Shown: in pieces, positions 1-7,241 of the stretch
Layout of the letters: every line of letters starts with the position of its first letter
Numbering within the stretch: the stretch's first letter is position 1
NCBI GenBank assembly: GCA_004151065.3
Contig: NWUY0300015966.1
Span: 7,748-22,355, forward strand
DNA from: Larix sibirica
Lineage: Eukaryota; Streptophyta; Pinopsida; Pinales; Pinaceae
Direction of reading: 5' to 3'
Length of the DNA: 14,608 nucleotides
Translations under genes and position numbers: made by a program
The notes under the pieces: generated by a model
Told to the model about the DNA's origin: nothing
Database searches by the model: none
What the model saw: the letters and a program-made list of their open reading frames with translations, nothing else

Positions 1-25
1 TATTTTTATTATATTTCTTATTTCA

Positions 26-68
<43 letters not shown>

Positions 69-114
69 CCTTTTGTATTTATTTTCATTATTATATCTAA
101 TATGGGGCATCACA
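1..114 (-). repeat. Start of 3' LTR of gypsy relic (copy 1, cut by window edge)
   Basis: Read on the minus strand from 114 downward, the sequence begins TGTGATGCCCCATATTAG, a typical TG-initiated plant LTR start. It lies directly after a purine-rich tract at 115-130, as expected for a 3' LTR of the minus-strand gag-pol relic. It contains an (ATT)n microsatellite (31-66, about 12 units). Only the first 114 bases are in the window; the matching stretch in copy 2 runs on into a foldback structure. No second LTR with this start is found upstream of gag, so the pair is incomplete. Confidence 0.5.
31..66. repeat. (ATT)12 microsatellite
   Basis: This is a perfect ATT tract of 36 bases. The corresponding tract in copy 2 (7704-7730) has 9 units, so it is one of the few differences between the two duplicated blocks. 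Confidence 0.95.
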
Positions 115-329
115 TACTCCCTCACTCCAAGGAACTCATCTTGAAGTCTACTTTAGCTATGTTACTTATAGATTTTTACTTCTAGTCTACACTTCCCATT
201 AGTCACCTTCTACTGAAGTAGTATAAGAGCTACTCCAAGTGAAATAAATTAACAAGGTGATCCCCCTTCAGGTGGGCCCCTTGGAATCTTTCCGAGGATG
301 TAGTGTCCTGATCTTCGGGCATGAACCAC
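115..329 (-). other. 3' untranslated stretch and purine-rich tract of gypsy relic (copy 1)
   Basis: On the minus strand this joins the end of the reverse transcriptase relic to the LTR start. It ends in GGAGTGAGGGAGTA (128-115), a purine-rich tract with two T interruptions that is a plausible plus-strand priming site just before the TG of the LTR. No RNase H or integrase motif (no HHCC finger, no DDE-type context) is seen in any frame. A junction near 320-330, where similarity to the RT thumb fades, probably marks the internal deletion that removed about half of pol. Confidence 0.5.
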
Positions 330-1177
330 ATTAAAAAAATAAAAATAGAGGTGCAACAACTTTTGTAAACTTTTCGATAAATCTCCTATAGTAACTAGCA
401 AGGCCAAGGGAACTCCTTACTTCTTTTTGAGTTTTGGGAATTGACAGTTTTTACAATACTTCTATTTTGGCTGGATCCACTTCAATTCCCGCATCAGATA
501 TAATATGTCCAAGTACTACTCCCCTTTTCAGCAACATGGAACACTTTTCATGACTTAGGTAAAGGTTTGTTTCTTGGCATCTCATTAAGTCTTTCTTGAT
601 ATTCTCCAATGCTTCCCCAAATGTGTCACCATAGATAGTAAATTCATCCATGTACACCTCAACGTAGTCATGAATGAGGTTTGATAATATATCTAGTACA
701 ACTCTTGGAAGGTAGTGAGGGAATTACACAATTCAAAGGGAAACACTCGATAGGAAAAGGTCCCCTAGGGGCATGTAAACGTGGTTTTATCCTAATCCTC
801 TAGTGCAATTTGGATCTGATTATACCTGCTAAACCCATCCAAGAAAAAAATAAATTTCTTTCCAGCTAGGGTGTCTATGACTAGTTAATGAAAGGGAGAG
901 TAAAGTAATCCTTTATGGTGGATTTTTTCAATTCTCAATAGTCTACACATATACACCATTTCCCATTCTTTTTAGGAACCACTCTAAGGGAGAAACCCAT
1001 TTACTATCAGAGATTGGGCAGATAAATTCGACATCAAGAAGTTTCTGTAGTTCTTCCTTGATTACTTCTTTCAGTGATGGGTTAATTCGTCTTTGGGGCT
1101 GCCTAACAGGTCAAGAATTACCGATAGGAGAAAATTTCAAGATCTATTCCCTTCATGTCATGGTAGTCCCAGGCAAA
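330..1177 (-). pseudogene. Ty3/gypsy reverse transcriptase relic (copy 1)
   Basis: Reverse transcriptase copies element RNA into DNA; this is a dead fragment. Reading 1177 to 330 on the minus strand, the order is FAWDYHDMKG (1177-1148, the usual entry to the plant gypsy RT domain), QPQRRINPS and PISDSKWVSP, an FLDG stretch, the catalytic box, and LGHIISDAGIEVDPAKIEVL followed by a degraded thumb. The catalytic box reads YMDE (654-643), with Glu in place of the second metal-binding Asp. At least three frames are needed to follow it, with several stops between 660 and 1140, and the longest open piece is 451-657. The overall pattern resembles Athila/Tat-like plant elements. RNase H and integrase, which normally follow, are missing. 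Confidence 0.9.
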
Positions 1178-1655
1178 GGATTTTGACTGGTTTTGAAAAA
1201 TTTGAATCAAATTCTCCCACTGTGATGTAGTAAGTTGAGCACTTCAATATGTAATAATTTACTTGAGCTAATCTTAGTAGTTGCATTGTAGCATTCAACA
1301 TCCTGTGTGGTGGCTACTGCAGTACTGCAAAATGAAGATAAGGTTCTTAGATCACTTGTATCCTATATATCAGTTTCCAAATTTTTTTCTAATGGAAAAG
1401 TAAATGAATCATAAGCTTGAGCAAAATCAGAATTATAGAGGAAGGATATAACTTGGTTTTCTTTTGTACATTCTTGAAAATTGACTACATGGTCTATTGT
1501 GCAAATGGGTTGTGTTGCCTCTTCATCACCAGTAGAGTTATCCAACCATGGAACATCCTCCATATATGTAAGGGATTTTGTTGAAGGATATAATGTTATT
1601 TGTTTTACTGCATCCCCATGAGTGATGAACATGTTACCGGATATGCGCCCTATAA
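1178..1655 (-). pseudogene. Protease-RT spacer of gypsy pol relic (copy 1)
   Basis: This is the region between the protease and RT domains of the polyprotein, open from 1632 to 1363 and beginning near the FITHGD segment. The frame extends upstream to about 1670, where it reads LLATTNAFIG, matching the conserved C-terminal segment of retroviral-type aspartic protease. From 1362 to 1178 the reading is broken but ends in a recognisable approach to the RT domain. The segment is acidic and low in conserved motifs, as is usual for this spacer. It is out of frame with the preceding protease piece. Confidence 0.7.
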
Positions 1656-1895
1656 AAGCATTTGTGGTAGCAAGCAGTGTCCACCTAATGATGCTTTAGG
1701 CTACAAGACTATACAATATACATGATACTCCCAAGAATCCAAGGATACCACTACAACATTCAATACTCCCTCTAGTTTAATCTTAGATATATCAGCAAGT
1801 TCGAGGACAGTAGGGGTTAGACGAAGATTTAGCAAGTTTAATTGTTTCATAGTTTGTAATGTCATAATGTTAATGGCCAATCCAAGGTCAATCAT
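1655..1895 (-). pseudogene. Aspartic protease relic of gypsy pol (copy 1)
   Basis: The polyprotein-processing protease is recognisable from the active-site region MIDLGLAINIM (1895-1863), a degraded version of the D-x-G-A/S signature, with Leu where the small residue should be. An LELADISKIKLEGV segment follows, matching the usual conserved strand pattern. A TAG stop at 1701-1703 interrupts the piece. Shortly after it, about 1680-1665, bases have been lost so that the end of the protease continues in another frame. A one-base frameshift near 1905-1918 separates it from the upstream linker frame. It cannot be active. Confidence 0.8.
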
Positions 1896-2789
1896 AGTGT
1901 TTGGAATGCATATTCATTTATGTGAAAAATGATAATGAGATTACTAGGGTCTATATATTTTTCTACAATATTATGCACAGTCATTAAATCAACAGAATCT
2001 CCAAGAAAATGTATGGTAGGTGGATCCTTTCTCTTCCTCCATGGATTCTTTAAAAAGAACTCCCTTAATATCATAACATAGATAAGCATGTCCTTAATAC
2101 CTTGCAACAAAGGGATCTTGGCGCAAACATTTTTAAGCTCAGTAATTAAGTCATATTCATGAGAGGTTAATGGCTTACTCAGATTCAACCTTTCGGGATA
2201 AGGTGGATATTTTGATGAAGAAGGTTGTTCCACATGAGTGTTTATTTACTTTATACTGGAAGAAACATCATCATTGGTTGTTATATTAGGATTTGTCTCC
2301 TCTAGTTCTTCTTCAACAATCATGGGTGGTTGGTTTGGGAGCACCCTCCTTGATCTTAAATGGATATCTTGTACCTCTGCTGGAGTAATCGTATAAGTAG
2401 GGAATGGCTACAACTCATCTTGCAAGGAAGAATGAGATAGCTTATTGCTTAGGTTAGCAATGGTTTGTAAAGGAAGCTGATTTTTCCTAGGAGGCTGTGG
2501 AGGGGGTAGCTGCAACTAATGATGGTGCGGGGCTTTTTGTTGGTGTTGAGTAGGCATTTGTAAATATGGTTGATAAGAGTACTGTTGGGGTGGGTAATAG
2601 AATTGTGAGAAATTTTGAGCATGATATTTCATAGGATAAGGGTAAGGAGGCATAAACCCATAGCTAGTCCCTCACCATCCTTGTTGCCAAGGATGAGTTT
2701 GAGTTGGTTGTTGGGGCCATGTTTTCCAAAGGGATGTAGGGTTCCAAGAATACTGCTACCCTAGAAAATATGAAGAATTTGAAACAGTA
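1892..2789 (-). pseudogene. Pro/Gln-rich gag-protease linker relic (copy 1)
   Basis: This is the continuation of the gag frame without any frameshift from 2789 to 1892. It is rich in Pro, Gln and Tyr (around 2640-2480), followed by an acidic patch and then PPYPERLNLSKP (about 2212-2177) and a charged segment that normally precedes the protease in these elements. In-frame stops lie at 2756, 2672, 2516, 2408 and 2246 (lowest coordinate of each). The largest open piece is 2233-1892, ending in TGA just past the frameshift into the protease. Confidence 0.8.
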
Positions 2790-3715
2790 GGATCAAAAGG
2801 CATACCTGGTGGGAAAGTATTTCATGGTATATTGGATGCCAATGCACATAACTAATCTGTTGACTCATCTTCCCCTTGGTACACTGCTTTTAATCCAAGA
2901 AATTAAGGGTAATGATCTGTCGTATGGTCACCTACACAAATAGGACAAACACAAACCTCATTTAGAGGGCATTCTTTTAGTGTATGCTTCTTCCGACACC
3001 CGGGACAAAAAATATCCAAGGATTCATTTTCTTCCTCCTTACTCTTTTTAACTTAAAAAGTATCTTATTGCATGTTGAGGGTACCGAGAATGTCATTCTT
3101 AAAAATTTCTAAAAGATTACACAATTTTCTTCTAGTTACTCCACTTGATGTGATTTTCATATTTTTAGAAAAGGGTTCTTGAGGTCCCTTACTAGATTGA
3201 TCTCGACTTGAGTATTTCCTACACAATTCACAAATTTTCCCAAAATATAATTGAGAGACATCCCCATTCTCCATTAAATTAAACACATTCATTGTCTCAT
3301 TTGAAATCCCTCTCAAAAAAATGATTTTGATAGTGTCTAGATCTAGTTTGTGTTGTTTAGAGCGTTGAAGGTTATATCAAAATATCTTGAGATAATCCTC
3401 CAAGATTTCATCTTCCTTATGTGACATTCATAATATTTCCTCCCTTAATTCTCCCACCTTACAATATTCTTGATATTTATGAGGGAATTCCCTTTTCATT
3501 TCATTCCAAGTCCTTATTGTGTCCCCTCCTAATCCCATGAACCAACATAATGCTGAGTCCTTGAGAGTGGTAGGAAACAATTTAAGTTGTTGTGCATCAT
3601 TAGAATAATCATAGCTTCTACACAAAATATCAAATTCCATCAAAAAGGAATCTGGATCATCACTTACCCTACACTGAAAATGAGGCAATGCGAAGGAGGG
3701 AATATTCTTCACCTA
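2790..3715 (-). pseudogene. Gag capsid and nucleocapsid relic (copy 1)
   Basis: Gag forms the element's particle and packages its RNA. The capsid-type retrotransposon gag domain spans about 3712-3065: a DPDSFLMEFD segment, then WFMGLGGDTIRTWNEMKREF, the hallmark central motif. A zinc knuckle follows at 3007-2969 with spacing CX2CX3HX4C (FCPGC...H...C). A second knuckle-like motif (about 2953-2915) keeps C, C and H but has Tyr at the last Cys position. The frame is continuous and shares its phase with the linker down to 1892. In-frame stops lie at 3428, 3377, 3065, 3053, 2903, 2852 and 2822. The stretch is not translatable as one protein. Confidence 0.9.
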
Positions 3716-3719
3716 CACA

Positions 3720-4167
3720 ATTGAAAGAGGACTAGTAATAGGAAAACCAAAAGTTACCTCTTCCTGATTGGCATGTACCTCCTCCTAATGGGTATGTGCT
3801 TCACCTTCTCCTTCTACCATGTGTTCTTCCCCAAAAAACTACGTTTCCTTTCAAGGTGTGAAGAATCTGTCCCAACAACTATCTCTTATGTCTGCCTTTC
3901 TGTTCCACCGACAACAATTGCTTCTTCTGTAGGTCCTGCTGAGAAACTTAGAGGCTCCAATTTATTAGTTGTTGTAGACATGTGTTTGATAGATGTGTCT
4001 ACAAACCTTATCACTAAAGTCTTCCATGAATATGATCCTTTTATGTTCTTTCCTACAAACGAGTTAGTATATACAGGGGTTTTGACGGTTTTACTGAATG
4101 CAAAATTTGGAGCTACTCTACCCTTATTTTTAAGAAATCTACCCTTATTATCTCTATCTCGATTCAT
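3720..4167 (-). pseudogene. Probable gag N-terminal leader relic (copy 1)
   Basis: An open frame of 93 codons starts at ATG 4167 (MNRDRDNKGRFLKNKGR, basic) and ends at 3886; it lies immediately upstream of the gag capsid segment on the same strand but in a different frame. I infer it is the basic N-terminus of gag, separated by a frameshift between 3886 and 3740. Homology of this part is not obvious by eye. The opposite strand is also open (3773-4171, 132 codons), but its product shows no recognisable motif and a hydrophobic, low-complexity make-up, so I treat it as a shadow. Confidence 0.45.
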
Positions 4168-5480
4168 TTAATGCTAACACAATCTAAATCCCGTGATTAA
4201 ATTAATTGGAAATTTAATTGCTTAAATTGCTGATCATTAAATTATCAAACGAGAGCTCATAAGATGATGATCTGTTAGCAAAATATATGCATAGCTAAGC
4301 TTGACCAATGTTAAAATAATCTATACTAATCTCATTCAAACAATATGTTGAATAAACACTTCCAAGAATTGAGTTAAACACTTGAACTTATCCTTTGCAT
4401 GTGAAACCGTCACACATTTTCTTCAAGCAATAATAATTCCAGTAATAGTTAACATCATAAAGATATTCAATAAGTTTAATAGTTCTTGTAGTTTACTCAG
4501 AAAATAGAAATAAAACCTAATTAATCAAATCACACAACATTGAAAATGAAATATCAAGCAACTCTAGAATTGTAGGTCCGAACCCTATAGCCTCTCATCC
4601 ACTTCTTAGATTCATGGGGCTAACTATCCAGAAGTCCTGAACACACTAGGCACCCTTGCAAACCAAAATAACACACTTGCAGAAATTGAAAAGATTAAAA
4701 CAAATGAATGAATACTAAAAAACATAACCAAAGTAACTAATTATGAAATAATGGAATAAAAAATAAATTACTAGAATAAAAGATATGCAAACACACACAT
4801 TCAATAATGAAATATAATAACTAATATCTGCAAGTGAATCTAGGTCAGGGGGCCCTCCTCCCTGAGTGCACTACATGAAAAAAATAAATCAAAGGCTAAT
4901 CAACAACAAGTGGTTTTCATTAATCAATTCAAGCTTATGGAGTAAGAGTTCAAAGGACTTGAACTCTGATCTTAACACTTGATCTCTATCCTATGCTTAA
5001 TTTCTCACTAGCTAGATAACATTCTCAGTAGAAAATTTTACATTATATAGCTAGCTCTCATACAATTTAGTTACAACTGTAAATCTAAGAGCCATGGATC
5101 TCATACCATCCAAAATAGATAACACCATCTTGATAGAGACATACATAAAAATATAATCGTGCTATAGGAATCATGCCACAACATTCACGATTTCATGATT
5201 GACAACATGAAATCATGATTGGAAGCCCACATTAGAGATCACACCACCTAGTGTTGACCATCGAATTGACCAAAGGAAGTTGTTGAAGATCACGATATAT
5301 GAGGAAAATATACATGAGAGAAACCATGTGTATACAACTCTGAACAGATTCCACATCTTCGATCTAGATCTAAGAGACCAAAAATACTTCAACCAACAAG
5401 CAATTTCCACTTGTACACGATTCACTAATTGAAGCGTATATTGGTAGTGTTGAAGAGTTACCCAAATTATTGTAGCTCAC
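4168..5480. other. Non-coding AT-rich stretch upstream of gag (copy 1)
   Basis: No coding region is supported here on either strand; the open frames present (for example 5213-5425 minus) show no motif. If it belongs to the gypsy relic it would be the 5' leader. A weak primer-binding-site candidate lies at 5092-5108: on the minus strand it reads TGGTATGAGATCCATGG, matching 9 of the first 11 bases of the initiator-Met primer site TGGTATCAGAG, but no LTR end adjoins it. Small perfect inverted repeats occur at 4949-4969 (GAGTTCAA arms) and 5189-5214 (GATTTCATG arms, 8-base loop). Confidence 0.5.
5189..5214. repeat. Small perfect hairpin (copy 1)
   Basis: The arms GATTTCATG (5189-5197) and CATGAAATC (5206-5214) are perfectly complementary around an 8-base loop. 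No poly-T follows and no gene ends here, so I give it no function. It recurs at 12855-12880. Confidence 0.7.
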
Positions 5481-5662
5481 TTCTGGTAATACAACTTCCT
5501 CTGCAGTTCTGGTAACTCGAAGCACACTCTTGCTATGTTCTCTACAGTTCTGGTAATTCATAACACACTCTAGTGATGTCCACTGCAATTTTGGTAATAC
5601 AATATTCTCTACAGTTTCGACAATCAATATTCTCCGTATTTTCGGTAACTTGGTCTTCTTAT
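5481..5662. repeat. Degenerate TTCTGGTAA short-repeat block (copy 1)
   Basis: Six related units begin with TTCTGGTAA or a close variant at about 5481, 5507, 5548, 5589, 5615 and 5639, and most end with CTCTACAG or CTCTGCAG. The spacings are 26, 41, 41, 26 and 24 bases. Since 26 and 41 are not multiples of three, the overlapping minus-strand open frame (5370-5666, 98 codons) changes register between units and is unlikely to be a protein. It may be a decayed minisatellite inside an LTR-element internal region. Confidence 0.7.
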
Positions 5663-5681
5663 GCAATTATAGTATCTAGAG

Positions 5682-5767
5682 AGGTCTAGTGGATCCATTA
5701 CAACTATTCTTACATCCTAAAACATAGTTCCATTAGGCAAGTAAAGGTCTAGTGGATCCATTACAAC
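5682..5767. repeat. 23-base direct repeat pair (copy 1)
   Basis: An identical 23-base sequence beginning AGGTCTAGTGGATCC occurs at 5682-5704 and 5745-5767, 63 bases apart. The sequence between is unrelated to that following the second copy. It lies between the short-repeat block and the polypurine tract; function is unknown. Confidence 0.9.
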
Positions 5768-5856
5768 CATGCAGAAGTAATGCAGGAGCTAGAGGATACT
5801 ATGCAAGAGGCATTCTCATAGTTGTTTTGAATTTTTGGATATGTTCATATTGTTGA

Positions 5857-5896
5857 TATGCACCGAGGATGGTGCATAAACTAAAGGGAAGGGAAA
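5857..5896 (+). other. Hairpin plus polypurine tract before a plus-strand LTR-like start (copy 1)
   Basis: A perfect inverted repeat, TATGCACC (5857-5864) and GGTGCATA (5871-5878), is followed by the uninterrupted purine run AAAGGGAAGGGAAA (5883-5896). The next bases are TGTAACAACAGG, a typical LTR beginning. A purine run directly abutting TG is the signature of a polypurine tract and a 3' LTR, here on the plus strand, opposite to the gag-pol relic. It therefore probably belongs to a different, truncated element. Confidence 0.55.
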
Positions 5897-6249
5897 TGTA
5901 ACAACAGGATTTTTTGACCCCAGTGTGTCAATATGTAAATATTGATGAAATGGATAGAAGTCAAATATGAATAGTCCAACATGACCAAATTATGTAATTA
6001 TGTACATTTTCACTTTTTAATATAAAACCCATGACTACTGTAGACTAAAGGACGAAGAAGAGATGGGGGGATATAATTCCACAAGAGGGAGAGCGAGAAT
6101 GGGTTTAAAAGGGAGATGATCCTAGTCCCTTATGAGTTAACTCATTATCATAAGTTTTATTAATTCCTCTTTATAAAAGTGTATTATCCATAATATTGGG
6201 TTAATTATCATAAGCTTGGTATTAAAGGGGAAAAAGTGTCAAATCCCAT
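5897..6249 (+). repeat. Putative plus-strand 3' LTR fragment (copy 1)
   Basis: This starts TGTAACAACAGG right after the polypurine tract and runs until the CACTA-type terminus at 6250, which probably interrupts it. TATA-like sequences occur at about 6019-6027 (AATATAAAA) and 6171-6179 (TTTATAAAAG), suitable for an LTR promoter. No matching 5' LTR is present in the window and no coding motif of its internal region is seen, so the call rests on the end structure alone. Confidence 0.4.
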
Positions 6250-6720
6250 CACTACAAGGAAAAGATTCTTTAGTGGAGGTTATAGCGGATGCTCCTATCA
6301 AAAGAGCTCAATTATCCATTTATAGCGGAGGTCACTAGCGGAGGTGAGATATATGAGGTTTTAGTGGATGGTTTTTCTCCAGTTTGTTTCAACATAATAA
6401 CTCACCAGTGCGTTTATGAACAAACCGCACCGGGTGGCCAAAAATCATGTCACACTGCGACAAAAAAATCAATGGAAAAAAAATAATTTGTGCGAGATGT
6501 GCGACAATTTCCTATAGCCATCGTGGTGCATTTTCTAATATAAAACGCCTCGATGCGTGAAGTTTAAATAAACACACTGTATAATATTTTAAACAAAAAT
6601 AATTAAAAAATATTATTTTATTAAAATACCTATAAAGTTTTGTTTTGAAGCCTATTAGTGATGTGTTTTATAAACCTGAATGCCAGTATGCGTTTTGTAG
6701 ACACGAACACACCATCTTAT
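6250..6720. mobile_element. CACTA (En/Spm-type) transposon terminus, non-coding (copy 1)
   Basis: CACTACAAGGAAAAG at 6250-6264 matches the characteristic terminal inverted repeat of plant CACTA elements. It is followed within 120 bases by five subterminal repeats of the form TAG(C/T)GGA(G/T)G: 6271, 6283, 6323, 6336 and 6362. Such arrays are the usual binding sites for the element's own transposase. Further in are GCGTTT...GCACC imperfect palindromes (6408-6431, 6525-6549 inverted, 6688-6713) and an inverted repeat with arms 6448-6464 and 6487-6506. No transposase and no opposite terminus are visible. The small plus-strand open frame at 6289-6486 runs through the repeats and is not a gene. 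Confidence 0.75.
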
Positions 6721-6721
6721 N
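6721..6721. other. Undetermined base (N), possible assembly join
   Basis: This is the only ambiguous base in the window. It sits exactly where the residual similarity between the two duplicated blocks ends, 76 bases past their identity breakpoint. It may be a simple uncertain call or a contig join. Confidence 0.9.
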
Positions 6722-7241
6722 GGTTTTTTGGCCTTTTGGAGGCTTTTTAATGGCTTTTTAAGATTTGGTAGGAAATATAGACAAATGAGTCATGTAATGA
6801 GGGAGATGAGGTAGTGAGCACTTTTTGGGTGTTAACATAAGGTACATAACATTATTTTATGACCACTTGCATAATACTTTTAGGAGAATTCAAGACTATT
6901 CAACTAGATTCCCTATAGTCATGTCTACAAAGAATTAAACATGACAACTCGTGCTTTGTCAAAATATTTTATTCTCTTGCTTGAGGGTCAACTTCATATT
7001 GAGGAGTTGTTTGCTAGCATTGTTACTAAATTCAAGATAATATGTTATTAAATGTTTTTTGTATTTAATCTATGGGATCTTAGACTATATCTTTGGGATT
7101 GTAATATGTCATAATATGGACTTAATATTCACCGTTGAGAAGGATAACTTTAATTTTTATACTTCTTTGGAGAACCATTTATAATTTGAATATATAGCTG
7201 AATAAGCTCGCTTAGGTTTTACATGGAAGATCTATTTAGCT
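6722..7241. other. Linker between duplicated blocks, nothing recognised
   Basis: About 520 AT-rich bases with no supported gene, no terminal repeat and no counterpart elsewhere in the window. A short G/T-rich repetitive stretch (GGCTTTTTAATGGCTTTTTAAG, roughly 6741-6762) follows the N. It ends at the left boundary of the foldback element. Confidence 0.6.

Larger units (their letters stand above)
1..6645. repeat. Copy 1 of 7.67-kb direct duplication
   Basis: This block recurs at a constant offset of 7666 bases from about position 69 to 6645. The only differences I found by eye are the (ATT)n tract (12 units here, 9 in copy 2), T73 against A7739, and G1647 against A9313. All stops, frameshifts and deletions in the transposon relics are shared. 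The last identical base is 6645 (14311 in copy 2). Copy 1 may extend left of the window, because base 1 already matches 7674 inside the microsatellite region. It could be a very recent tandem duplication or a falsely duplicated haplotype or contig; the N at 6721 keeps the second option open. Confidence 0.95.

Noticed and set aside
31-66. ATT tract and other regular repeats as a CRISPR-like array
   Set aside because: It is a simple trinucleotide microsatellite with no spacers, in plant DNA.
3773-4171. 132-codon plus-strand open frame (also 11439-11837), the longest in the window
   Set aside because: It lies opposite the gag leader relic, shows no recognisable motif, and its hydrophobic low-complexity product is what the complement of an AT-rich Ser/Thr/Lys-coding strand gives.
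4472-4490. TTCTTGTAGTTT as the opposite CACTA terminus
   Set aside because: It lacks the final TAGTG, has no subterminal repeats nearby and lies on the wrong side of the 6250 terminus.
5092-5108. Primer-binding site for initiator Met tRNA on the minus strand
   Set aside because: It has two mismatches in the first 11 bases and no LTR end (CA) directly upstream, so I mention it only as a weak candidate and do not annotate it as a site.
5213-5666. Two overlapping minus-strand open frames, 5213-5425 and 5370-5666
   Set aside because: No family motif; the second spans short repeats whose spacing is not a multiple of three, which argues against coding.
6289-6486. 65-codon plus-strand open frame (also 13955-14152)
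   Set aside because: It runs through CACTA subterminal repeats and a hairpin; these are non-coding structures and no protein motif is seen.
6722-7241. A gene or RNA gene in the linker
   Set aside because: No frame of useful length, no splice-supported reading and no tRNA- or rRNA-like structure was seen.
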